NCBI GenBank assembly: GCA_029262855.1
Contig: JAJCYP010000063.1
Coordinates: 1 to 40,886 of the forward strand
Length of the DNA: 40,886 nucleotides
Source of the DNA: Bacteroidota bacterium
GTDB taxonomy: Bacteria > Bacteroidota > Rhodothermia > Rhodothermales > UBA10348
Direction of reading: 5' to 3'
Shown: in pieces, positions 33,997 to 40,886 of the stretch
Position numbering within the stretch: position 1 is the first letter of the stretch
How the letters are laid out: every line of letters starts with the position of its first letter
The notes under the pieces: generated by a model
Database searches by the model: none
The model's input: only the letters and a program-made list of their open reading frames with translations
What the model was told of the DNA's origin: nothing
Position numbers and translations under genes: made by a program

Positions 33997-35306
33997 GAAC
34001 AATTGCCTTGGCCCTGGTGGCCCTCCTCCTTCTTCCCGAAGCACAGGCGCAGGAGCCCGTCAAACGGGGCTCAGACAACATCGAAGTGGTGGGTCACATT
34101 CCGCTCGGCAAGCGGCTGACCGTCACAGACATCGAGATGGAACAGGAACTCGAGCGACCCTTCGTCTACGTAAGTAGAGCGTCGCTGGTGGACGGGGGAC
34201 CGAAGGGTGTCGACATGATCGACATCTCTGATCCTGCCCATCCCAAGGTGCTCCTTCGCTGGCGCCTCGAGGATCAGGACCTTCATACGAACCGTGGAGG
34301 AATGGACGTCAAGTACTTCAAGTGGGAAGGCCGCTACTACATCGTCCAGAGCTTTGAATTCAGTCAGGGAGGACCGAACGCAGACCTCGGTGCGGTGATC
34401 TTCGATGTGACCGCCCTCCCCGACGCGAGCGGCGTCAAGGAAGTGGCCCGACTCCGCCATCCGGACGCGCCGGGCGGCTTCCACAACATCTTTATCTACA
34501 AGCACTCCAGCGGAAGAGCGCTCCTGCTTACTACCACCCGGGGCGGGCCTGCCCACGTCTACGACCTGGGGCGCGCCGTTTCCGGTGACCTCGATGGTGC
34601 TCTCGTGGGAACGGTGCCGATCCCGGCCGCGGCCGCTGCCGGAGACCGCAGCACCTCGTATCACGATCTCTACGCGGGGTATCACCCGGACACCCAACAG
34701 GATCGGTTCTACGGTGGCGGAACGGGCGGCTACTACGTGTACAACATCACCGATCTGCAGCATCCTGAGATGATTGTGAGCCTGATGGGAGTCCGCGGAG
34801 TGGATTGGGGCCACACCTTCACGCCAAGTCCAGACGGACGCTACGCGGTCGCCGAGGTGGAGTACCGGTATGCGCCGCTTCGCATTTTTGATCTCAAGCC
34901 GGCGCTGGATGGCGAGAGGACCAACATCAACAACCCCATCTCGGCCTGGACGCACAACTGGAAGAACCTGGTTCACAATCACGAGGTCCGCTGGCCGTTC
35001 GTCTTCACCGCCAGTTATATGGATGGCTTCGCCGTCTTCTCCCTGATGGACCCGGAGAACCCCGTCACCCTTGGCACCTACGACACCTACACGGGGCCCG
35101 AATCGTACGATTTCATTCCCTACATCAACGGCGCCTTCGGCGTGGACGTCCGCAATGAAGACGGACTCATCGTTGTCAGCGACATGACCACCGGGCTTTG
35201 GACGTTCCGAATGGATGGATTCAACGGCTGGAACGGAAATGACTGGGGACAGCCCGACATCTCCAGCGTGCAGAAGTGGGATGATCCGCCCCCCGGCACG
35301 AACTAG
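33993..35306 (+). CDS. LVIVD-like secreted beta-propeller, paralogue C
   Basis: A 437-residue secreted protein with signal peptide MRTIALALVALLLLPEAQAQ. Its start overlaps the stop of B (ATGA), which indicates translational coupling. The nine histidines shared with B and D are H35 (VGHIPLG), H98 (DLHT), H164 (GFHN), H171 (KHSSG), H224 (YHD), H231 (YHPD), H274 (GHTFTP), and H328 and H330 (VHNHEVRWPF). Further shared blocks are KYFKWEGRYYIVQSFEF, DRFYGGGTGGYYVYNI and GLIVVSDMTTGLWTFRMDGF. Histidines on several blades recall the copper sites of selenium-binding/methanethiol-oxidase proteins and of nitrous-oxide reductase, although no specific homology to those is claimed. It is closest to D. Confidence 0.9.
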   Translation: MRTIALALVALLLLPEAQAQEPVKRGSDNIEVVGHIPLGKRLTVTDIEMEQELERPFVYVSRASLVDGGPKGVDMIDISDPAHPKVLLRWRLEDQDLHTNRGGMDVKYFKWEGRYYIVQSFEFSQGGPNADLGAVIFDVTALPDASGVKEVARLRHPDAPGGFHNIFIYKHSSGRALLLTTTRGGPAHVYDLGRAVSGDLDGALVGTVPIPAAAAAGDRSTSYHDLYAGYHPDTQQDRFYGGGTGGYYVYNITDLQHPEMIVSLMGVRGVDWGHTFTPSPDGRYAVAEVEYRYAPLRIFDLKPALDGERTNINNPISAWTHNWKNLVHNHEVRWPFVFTASYMDGFAVFSLMDPENPVTLGTYDTYTGPESYDFIPYINGAFGVDVRNEDGLIVVSDMTTGLWTFRMDGFNGWNGNDWGQPDISSVQKWDDPPPGTN

Positions 35307-35333
35307 ATTACAGCCTGACCTCCGTTGACCCCT

Positions 35334-35359
35334 GGTACGGAAGACACAATCACCGTACC
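35334..35359. promoter_or_regulatory. Inverted repeat between propeller genes C and D
   Basis: GGTACGG at 35334-35340 and CCGTACC at 35353-35359 are perfect 7-bp arms with a 12-nt centre. They lie in the only sizeable gap (73 bp) of the cluster, about 20 bp before gene D, with a TTGACC at 35324-35329 just before. It may be an operator of an internal promoter or an RNA hairpin that changes expression between C and D. Confidence 0.45.
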
Positions 35360-35379
35360 GAGCAAACTGCCTACCTGAC

Positions 35380-36705
35380 ATGAAGAACCTGCTTGCCGCG
35401 TTCAGCCTGATGCTGATCGCACTCCCCGCTCTGGCCCAGAATGACACGCCGTGGACGGCGCTCAAGCCCGGGTCCGACAATATGACTGTGGAAGGGCACA
35501 TCTCACTTGGAGCTGGGCTCAACACGATGGATATGGAGATCGAGCAGGAGTTGTCCCGCCCGTTTGCCTACGTCTCCCGCGGAACGGTTGGCGCCGGGAC
35601 CGAGCGCGGTACCGACATCATTGACCTCTCTGATCCGGGCAACCCCAGGGTCATCTACAAATGGCGCATCAACGACCCAGACTTGCATACCGGGCTTGGC
35701 GGCATGGACATCAAATACTTCAAGTGGGAGGGCCGCTACTATGTGGTCCAGTCCACCCAGTTTGGGTCGGGACCGGACAATGATCTGGGCGCCGTGATTC
35801 TGGATGTCACCGGCTTGCCTGACGCCAGCACGGTCCGTGAGGTGGCGCGGATTCATGCCCCGGACCTGCCGGGTGGCTTCCACAACATCTTTATCTACAA
35901 GCACTCTTCAGGACGCGTCCTGCTGCTGACCACGGTAGGCGGTCCGCAGGCAAATGTCTATGACCTGGGCATGGCCGTAACAGGCAAACTGGACACCGCG
36001 CTGATCGGGGCGGTCCCCGGGCCGGATACTCAGGCAGGACCCTTTCGCTCCTACCATGATCTCTATGCGGCGTGGCATCCCGACTCGCAGCAGGACCGTT
36101 TCTACGGTGGCGGCACCGGGGGCTACTTCGTCTACGATATCACGAACATCGACGAGCCGGAGCTGCAAGTGACCCTGTCTGGCATCACCGGGGTAAACTA
36201 TGGACACACGTTTACGCCGAGTCCCGACGGGCGATACGCCGTGACCGAGACTGAATACCAGCATGCCCCGCTTCGCATGTTCGACATGAAGCCCGCGCTG
36301 GACGGCGAAGTCACCAACATTCGTCAGCCGATTTCGGCGTGGACAGCGAACTGGAGGAATCTGGTGCACAACCACGAAGTCCGGTGGCCCTTCGTCTTCG
36401 TCTCAGGCTACCACGACGGCCTGCAGATCTTCAGCATGCAGGATCCGGAAAACCCGGTGACCGTCGGCTACTACGACACATACACCGGGCCCCGCAACGT
36501 CGGTGTCATGGCGGGCAACGTGGCAAATGGCGCCTTTGGCGTGGATGTTCGCAATGCGGACGGACTCATCGTTGTCAGTGACATGACCACCGGTTTCTGG
36601 ACCTTCCGCATGGAGGGCTTCAACGGCTGGAAGGGCACCGACTGGGGTCAGCCCGACATCTCCAGTGCCCAGAAGTGGGATGAGCCTCAGCCCGGCACCA
36701 ACTGA
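35380..36705 (+). CDS. LVIVD-like secreted beta-propeller, paralogue D
   Basis: A 441-residue secreted protein with signal peptide MKNLLAAFSLMLIALPALAQ. It aligns with C along nearly its whole length: TDIIDLSDPGNPRVIYKWRI, DLHTGLGGMDIKYFKWEGRY, GGFHNIFIYKHSSGRVLLL, YHDLYAAWHPDSQQDRFYGG, GHTFTPSPDGRYAV and NLVHNHEVRWPFVFVSGYHD. All nine shared histidines are kept. The C-terminus (WGQPDISSAQKWDEPQPGTN) nearly matches that of C. It is separated from C by 73 bp holding an inverted repeat, and the next gene begins 8 bp after its stop, so D, the small secreted protein and the oxidase probably form one transcription unit. Confidence 0.9.
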   Translation: MKNLLAAFSLMLIALPALAQNDTPWTALKPGSDNMTVEGHISLGAGLNTMDMEIEQELSRPFAYVSRGTVGAGTERGTDIIDLSDPGNPRVIYKWRINDPDLHTGLGGMDIKYFKWEGRYYVVQSTQFGSGPDNDLGAVILDVTGLPDASTVREVARIHAPDLPGGFHNIFIYKHSSGRVLLLTTVGGPQANVYDLGMAVTGKLDTALIGAVPGPDTQAGPFRSYHDLYAAWHPDSQQDRFYGGGTGGYFVYDITNIDEPELQVTLSGITGVNYGHTFTPSPDGRYAVTETEYQHAPLRMFDMKPALDGEVTNIRQPISAWTANWRNLVHNHEVRWPFVFVSGYHDGLQIFSMQDPENPVTVGYYDTYTGPRNVGVMAGNVANGAFGVDVRNADGLIVVSDMTTGFWTFRMEGFNGWKGTDWGQPDISSAQKWDEPQPGTN

Positions 36706-36713
36706 TCAACACC

Positions 36714-37271
36714 ATGAAACGCCTCCTTTTCCTGGCGGCTTTCCTGCTGACCGCCGGAGCCCTGACGCTTCCGGTTTCGCCCTCAGTCGGGTCCCCTGCA
36801 GGGTCGACCTGTGCGGTCGGCGATGGACCGCCGCGGTACTACGCGATCGATCTGGTGACCACCAGGCGCCTTCCCGGCGCACGGATGGCCCGCGGAAAGG
36901 CCGACGTGGTGTTCGCGCGCTCACCATTTGGCTTGGCGCTCTCAGCCGATGGCAGCTACGTCTATGAACTGCTCATCTCGATCGACAATCTGGCTCCTGC
37001 CCGGAATGGCGCGTACGTAGCCTGGGTTACCACGCCTCAGTTGGACCAGCGCGTTCGGTTGGGCGCCCTGGATGCAGACCACAAGGTGTCCGGCTCCGTC
37101 GGATGGAATAAGTTTTTGGTGGTCGTCACGCTCGAGGACGATGAAGCAGAGGGCGCTCAATCCTGGACGGGTCCGGTGGTTGTTCGAGGAATGTCCCGCT
37201 CGGGACTGATGCACACGCAGGCGGGGCACGGTCCATTCGAGGCGGAGCCCTGCGCGGTTTATGGTTACTAG
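36714..37271 (+). CDS. Secreted protein of unknown function linked to the multicopper oxidase
   Basis: A 185-residue protein with a signal peptide (MKRLLFLAAFLLTAGALTLP). The mature part looks like an all-beta, Ig-like domain: LISIDNLAPARNGAYVAWVT, LGALDADHKVSGSVGWNKFL, VVVTLEDDEAEGAQSWTGPV and VVRGMSRSGLMHTQAGHGPF. Two cysteines, near residue 33 (STCAVGD) and near the end (EPCAVYGY), could form a disulfide. A His/Met-bearing segment near the end (GLMHTQAGHG) might bind copper; this is speculation. It lies 8 bp after propeller D and 25 bp before the oxidase, so it is likely part of the same operon. I do not recognise the family. Confidence 0.75.
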   Translation: MKRLLFLAAFLLTAGALTLPVSPSVGSPAGSTCAVGDGPPRYYAIDLVTTRRLPGARMARGKADVVFARSPFGLALSADGSYVYELLISIDNLAPARNGAYVAWVTTPQLDQRVRLGALDADHKVSGSVGWNKFLVVVTLEDDEAEGAQSWTGPVVVRGMSRSGLMHTQAGHGPFEAEPCAVYGY

Positions 37272-37296
37272 CGCGCCCTTCTGCGGCGTCATACGA

Positions 37297-39006
37297 ATGA
37301 AGTATTTGATGCGGCACCTCACCGTGGCGCTTGTGATCCTCTCCCCGATCGTGGCGATGGGACAGGATCACAACATGATGAACCACGCCGGGATGGAAAT
37401 GGGAGCCGGCGACAGCCTCGCCTGGCGCATGCCGCCCATGAACATGTCGATGCCCATGCTGCCTGGGCTGGAGAACGCGGTCCCGGTTGTCGGGCCCTTC
37501 CTGGCCGGTCAAGGGATGAACCCGATGATATTTCCCGAAGGCGAGCCGCGCCGTGTGGTGGAGATGGCCGATGGAGACACGCTTCACCTGGAGGCTTCGC
37601 TGATTCGCCGGACGATTGGCGAGAAGGTCTTCGTGATGTATGGTTACAATCGCCAGTATCCGGGGCCTCTGATCCGCGCCGAACGGGGCTCGGAGGTCAC
37701 GGTGCATTTCACCAACAACATCGAACTTCCAACGACCGTTCACTGGCACGGACTTCGCCTGGACAACGCCTCTGATGGGGTCCCCGGAGTAACCCAGCCA
37801 CCTGTCCTTCGGGGCGAGTCGTTCACCTACCAACTGAAGTTTCCGGACACCGGGATCTACTGGTACCATCCGCACATGCGGGAGGATATTCAGCAGGACC
37901 TGGGTTTGTACGGCAATATGCTGGTGGATCCCGAGAATGAGGGGTACTACAGCCCCGTGAACCGGGAGGAGGTGCTGGTTCTGGATGACCTTCTGGTCGA
38001 TGCCACCGGGATCATTCCCTATGGAGACGAGGCACCCACGCACGCCCTCATGGGTCGCTTCGGAAACGTCATGCTGACCAATGGCATGACCGACTATGGG
38101 CTGTCGGTGCAGCGGGGCGAAGTGGTCCGGTTCTACATCACGAATGTCGCCAATTCGCGGACGTTCAATCTGGTCTTCGAGGGCGCACGCGCCAAGATCG
38201 TGGCCAGCGACGTGTCCAAGTACGAGCGGGAGGACTACGTCAGCAGCGTGGTCATTGCGCCGGCAGAACGGTACGTGGTGGAAGTTCTCTTCGATGAGCC
38301 GGGGACGTTCTCGATCAAGAACAAGGTCCAGGCCATTAATCACTTTCGCGGGGTGTTCTACCCGGAGGAACACCTGCTGGGGACGGTCGAGGTGGGGGAA
38401 GACGCGGTCTCAGTGTCGCATCGCGAGGAGTTCGAGATGGCCCGTGTCAATCTCGACGTCGCCGAAGATCTCCTCCGCTACCGATCCGAATTCGATCGGA
38501 CTCCGGACCATACCCTCGAACTCACGCTCCGCGTAAAGGGGCTCCCGCTACCCATCGTCCGTTCGATGGAAATCGATACGCTGTACGTGCCGCCGGTGGA
38601 GTGGAACGATGCCATGCCCATGATGAACTGGCTCTCGAGCGCCGAGCAGGTGGACTGGGTGATCCGTGACGTCGACACCGGGCGGGAGAACATGGATATC
38701 GACTGGAGCTTCGGCGTCGGGGACGTGGTCAAGATTCGGGTGTTCAATAATCCGAAGTCATTCCACCCGATGCACCACCCGTTTCACATCCACGGACAGC
38801 GCTTCCTCGTGGTATCCATGGATGGCGTGAAGAACCCGAATCTGGTCTGGAAGGACACGGCCATCGTGCCGGTCGGTTCAACGATGGACTTTCTGGTGGA
38901 CATGTCCAATCCCGGCGACTGGATGGCGCACTGCCATATTGCCGAACATCTCCACTCCGGAATGATGCTGGGATTCAGCGTCACCGAAGGAGATCGGTCC
39001 CAGTAG
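37297..39006 (+). CDS. Secreted multicopper oxidase with Met-rich N-terminus
   Basis: A 569-residue periplasmic or exported enzyme. The ATG at 37297 precedes a signal peptide (YLMRHLTVALVILSPIVAMG); the frame is open from 37261, overlapping the previous gene. The mature start is rich in Met and His (NMMNHAGMEMGAG, MPPMNMSMPML), as in copper-resistance oxidases. Copper motifs are complete: HWHG (H149, H151), YHPHM (H191, H193), HPFHIHG (H494, H497, H499) and HCHIAEHLHSGM (H545, C546, H547, H551 and axial M556). It should oxidise a substrate with four-electron reduction of oxygen to water. The substrate could be Cu(I), Fe(II), Mn(II) or an organic compound and cannot be fixed here. It closes the propeller cluster. 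Confidence 0.94.
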   Translation: MKYLMRHLTVALVILSPIVAMGQDHNMMNHAGMEMGAGDSLAWRMPPMNMSMPMLPGLENAVPVVGPFLAGQGMNPMIFPEGEPRRVVEMADGDTLHLEASLIRRTIGEKVFVMYGYNRQYPGPLIRAERGSEVTVHFTNNIELPTTVHWHGLRLDNASDGVPGVTQPPVLRGESFTYQLKFPDTGIYWYHPHMREDIQQDLGLYGNMLVDPENEGYYSPVNREEVLVLDDLLVDATGIIPYGDEAPTHALMGRFGNVMLTNGMTDYGLSVQRGEVVRFYITNVANSRTFNLVFEGARAKIVASDVSKYEREDYVSSVVIAPAERYVVEVLFDEPGTFSIKNKVQAINHFRGVFYPEEHLLGTVEVGEDAVSVSHREEFEMARVNLDVAEDLLRYRSEFDRTPDHTLELTLRVKGLPLPIVRSMEIDTLYVPPVEWNDAMPMMNWLSSAEQVDWVIRDVDTGRENMDIDWSFGVGDVVKIRVFNNPKSFHPMHHPFHIHGQRFLVVSMDGVKNPNLVWKDTAIVPVGSTMDFLVDMSNPGDWMAHCHIAEHLHSGMMLGFSVTEGDRSQ

Positions 39007-39026
39007 GCCTTGGGTGGCCCGGAATC

Positions 39027-39110
39027 CTAAGCGACGGCTCCGATCAGGATGAGCAGTGCGGCGACCGCGGTGAGCGGCAGAAACGGATTCTCGGCTATAA
39101 TTCGGGGCAT
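39027..39110 (-). CDS. Possible 27-residue membrane microprotein
   Basis: A short ORF encodes MPRIIAENPFLPLTAVAALL followed by ILIGAVA: a polar start, then one hydrophobic helix. It lies 65 bp downstream of the YheT-type hydrolase gene on the same strand and converges with the oxidase gene. There is no clear ribosome-binding site. The amphipathic-to-hydrophobic pattern is protein-like, but at this length chance cannot be excluded. Confidence 0.33.
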   Translation of the reverse strand: MPRIIAENPFLPLTAVAALLILIGAVA

Positions 39111-39175
39111 GACTTGGGGGGTTAAGATGGTTGGGGCCTGATCGGTAGATCGGCCGACCGCCCAAGCACCTTAAA

Positions 39176-40111
39176 TCACTTACCCAAGAAATCGGACACG
39201 ACCCGTTCTGACCAGAAGCGGCCATACCCTTCGGCAAACCCCACATGGCCACCCCAGCGAGGCGTCAGGAGAGTGAGTTGGGGGTTGGCTTTCGCCTCGT
39301 CGTGCGGAAAGCAGGAGGGCGACAGGAAGGGATCGTCCTCGGCATTGACCATCAGTGTCGGAATCTCGATGGCCGGGAGGTATTGCTTGCAACTGGCCTG
39401 TGCCCAGTAGTCCTCGGCATCGCGGAATCCGTTGATTGGCGCCGTATAGGCGTTGTCGAACTCCGCAAAGGTGGTCATCTCATCCAGGCCTTGGAGCGGG
39501 ACCTGACCGGGGAACATCACGGCCTTCGCACGCACTTTCTCACGCAGCGAGGTCATGAAGCGCGCCAGGTAAGGGCGAGCGCTCCAGTGCGTCAACGCCA
39601 CTGAGCTTCCCGCCAGGTCACAAGGGACCGACAGTACCGCTGCTCGAAACACGGACGTCTCCGCGCCCTTTTCCCCCAGGTACTTTGCCGTGATGTTGCC
39701 GCCCAGGCTGAAGCCGACCAGTGCAATCTTCTGGTAGTGCGTCGCCGAGCGCTGGACGATCCAATCCAGATCGTCGGTGAACCCGCTGTGGTAGGAGATC
39801 AGCTTGCGATTGGGCTCGCCCGAGCATCCGCGGTAGTTCCAGGCCAACACGTCCCATCCAGCACGCGCCAGTGCGAGTGCCATCCCGGAAACGTAGACCC
39901 GGTGGGAGTTGCCCTCCAGGCCGTGACTGATGATGGCGAGGCGCGAGTTGCCGTCCCGAAGCCAGTCGGCGTCCAGAAAATCCCCGTCCGGCGTCTCGGC
40001 GCGCTGACGACGATAGGCCGGGACCTCCACGGCTCGCAGGAGTCCGCTGTAGAGCGTATTGACATGCCCGTTTCTGCACCAGAGTGCCGGGCGGTACGGT
40101 TGGCTGGTCAC
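39176..40111 (-). CDS. Alpha/beta hydrolase of the YheT family
   Basis: A 311-residue cytoplasmic hydrolase. The family start is typical (PALWCRNGHVNTLYSGLLR), followed by SHGLEGNSHRVYVSGMALAL and WNYRGCSGEPNR. The nucleophile elbow is GFSLGGN with S135. The acid lies in NAEDDPFLSP (D259/D260) and the histidine in RWGGHVGFAEG (H289), so the triad is complete. YheT/ABHD1-3-like proteins are predicted esterases or lipases with poorly defined substrates. The regulator gene upstream ends 9 bp before its start, so the two are probably co-transcribed. The length matches the family. Confidence 0.92.
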   Translation of the reverse strand: MTSQPYRPALWCRNGHVNTLYSGLLRAVEVPAYRRQRAETPDGDFLDADWLRDGNSRLAIISHGLEGNSHRVYVSGMALALARAGWDVLAWNYRGCSGEPNRKLISYHSGFTDDLDWIVQRSATHYQKIALVGFSLGGNITAKYLGEKGAETSVFRAAVLSVPCDLAGSSVALTHWSARPYLARFMTSLREKVRAKAVMFPGQVPLQGLDEMTTFAEFDNAYTAPINGFRDAEDYWAQASCKQYLPAIEIPTLMVNAEDDPFLSPSCFPHDEAKANPQLTLLTPRWGGHVGFAEGYGRFWSERVVSDFLGK

Positions 40112-40120
40112 ACGGAGAGT

Positions 40121-40886
40121 TTAACGCTCAACGCCTAACCGTGACATCCGGGATCGGAGCGTGTTCGGATGAATATCAAGCAGTTCGGCGGCCCCCCCCT
40201 TTCCCTCGATGCGACCGGAGCACTCGGACAGGACGTGTTCGATATAGAGTCGCATCGCCTCGTCCAGTGTACTCCCCGAAGGGATGTCCATCCCAGTTCC
40301 GGCCGGCTTCGCGCCCGCGGCACGCCTCTCCGTGTCACGGAGCGCCGCCGATAGCTGCCCCGCGAAGATGGTCAGGTGAGACTCCAACCTGGGAGTCAGT
40401 TCGTATCGGGTGAACACCGCCAGCACGCCAAGCAGTCGACCTTTGTCCAGAAGGGCGTGTCCGGAAAACGCCCGAAATCTGTTCGATCGCATCCATCCGG
40501 CGTCCGGCGTGTCAGTCCCGTGATAGAGACGACTGGTGGTCAGGGACTCCCGATTCTGGCCAAGCCGGAAAATCCAGCGTGCCGCCATGACCTCCCTCCC
40601 GTTCTCTTCATCCAGGTTCACCTTCCGCACGCCCTGCGCCTTCAGTCGCAGGCATTCCGTGGGCGATATTTGCAGTGACCGAAAGCGTGAGCGACCGGTG
40701 GGACCCGCGATCCAGAGGCGTGCCAGGGCTGCGCCAAAGTCGTTCACCAAGCCTTCGACAGCCGTGTCCATAACATAGCGCTGGTCGCGGCGTGCGCTCA
40801 GTCTAAGCGCAATCGTCGGCAGCGAGTCGAGATACTCGTCAGCCTTTGGCAAGGGTGTATTTTCGGTCTTGAGGGGATTGAAGATA
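40121..40886 (-). CDS. GAF-domain regulator with C-terminal Fis-type helix-turn-helix (5' truncated by window edge)
   Basis: At least 254 codons are present. A TTG at 40852 could start it, but the frame stays open to the window end (upstream codons read IFNPLKTENTP), so the true start probably lies outside. Residues after ALRLSARRDQRYVMDTAVEG form a GAF-like sensor domain (FGAALARLWIAGPTG, HALLDKGRLLGVLAVFTRYE). The last 50 residues are a Fis-type DNA-binding domain: LDEAMRLYIEHVLSECSGRI, GGAAELLDIHPNTLRSRMSR. There is no AAA+ domain between them in the visible part, unlike NorR-type activators. I infer a transcription regulator responding to a small ligand. It is followed by the hydrolase gene after 9 bp. 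Confidence 0.82.
   Translation of the reverse strand, partial: IFNPLKTENTPLPKADEYLDSLPTIALRLSARRDQRYVMDTAVEGLVNDFGAALARLWIAGPTGRSRFRSLQISPTECLRLKAQGVRKVNLDEENGREVMAARWIFRLGQNRESLTTSRLYHGTDTPDAGWMRSNRFRAFSGHALLDKGRLLGVLAVFTRYELTPRLESHLTIFAGQLSAALRDTERRAAGAKPAGTGMDIPSGSTLDEAMRLYIEHVLSECSGRIEGKGGAAELLDIHPNTLRSRMSRLGVER

Larger units (their letters stand above)
31421..36705 (+). repeat. Tandem array of four paralogous propeller genes
   Basis: Four genes of the same fold follow each other: 31421-32599 (A), 32593-33996 (B), 33993-35306 (C) and 35380-36705 (D). B, C and D share many blocks, such as GGFHN, YKHSSG, DRFYGGG, GHTFTP, HNHEVRWPF and DGLIVVSDMTTG. A shares the C-terminal blocks (RIFDLRPALDG, VRWPYVFVAG, DVRNSDGL) but has lost most of the rest. 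This is local duplication with divergence. Confidence 0.85.

Noticed and set aside
34071-35525. Long antisense ORF (484 codons) across propeller gene C
   Set aside because: It mirrors the codon pattern of C on the other strand, has no domain motifs, and reads as arginine/histidine/valine-rich noise. C itself has a signal peptide and conserved blocks.
37126-38373. Antisense ORF (415 codons) across the multicopper oxidase
   Set aside because: High-GC third positions keep the opposite strand open. The oxidase strand carries all copper motifs.
1-40886. CRISPR array, IS element, prophage or tRNA/rRNA genes
   Set aside because: No regularly spaced repeats, transposase or integrase motifs, phage proteins or RNA gene signatures were found on either strand by reading.

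Overview
The window is a chromosomal segment of a high-GC (roughly 60% by eye) didermic bacterium of the FCB group. A Rhodothermota-like lineage fits best. Supporting signs are a secreted protein ending in a type IX secretion sorting domain (8418-10064), several outer-membrane beta-barrels, a PadR/FtsX-type permease pair, a membrane-anchored winged-helix/PD40 regulator, many Sec signal peptides, and genes that mostly lack strong Shine-Dalgarno sites. The taxonomic call is inference. No rRNA, tRNA, CRISPR, IS element or prophage was recognised, and no gap without a gene exceeds 300 bp.

Layout. (1) 1-4417: a CadC/ToxR-like regulator with a PD40 propeller, divergent from a DUF5916 outer-membrane protein. 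(2) 4452-8292: a PadR repressor and a large FtsX/MacB-type permease in an operon, with an operator inside the PadR promoter, divergent from a small secreted protein. (3) 8418-11621: a T9SS cargo protein, then a sodium-coupled NSS transporter whose frame has no standard start codon. (4) 19507-11635, minus strand: a small unknown protein, a dipeptidyl peptidase IV, an M28 peptidase and a 1215-residue fusion of metallophosphatase, kinase-like domain and barrel. With the NSS transporter this looks like periplasmic peptide breakdown and uptake. (5) 19617-25913: HrpB helicase, a P1B-4 metal-efflux ATPase and an FMN glutamate-synthase-like oxidoreductase. (6) 26042-31225: a glycine-zipper lipoprotein with a small membrane protein, L-serine ammonia-lyase, an orphan ATP-grasp enzyme, a small barrel and an unknown protein. 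(7) 31421-39006: four tandem secreted beta-propeller paralogues (LVIVD-like), a small secreted protein and a multicopper oxidase. (8) 39027-40886: a tiny membrane ORF, a YheT-type hydrolase and a 5'-truncated GAF-Fis regulator.

The best candidate for an undescribed system is region 7. Three propellers share nine invariant histidines spread around the fold, the kind of arrangement that holds copper in some other propeller enzymes. They are packed with a methionine-rich multicopper oxidase in what looks like one operon with overlapping start and stop codons. The first paralogue has lost nearly all of these histidines. Other notable points are the phosphatase/kinase/barrel fusion, the NSS start at ATC, the PadR operator between -35 and -10, and the glycine-zipper lipoprotein pair.
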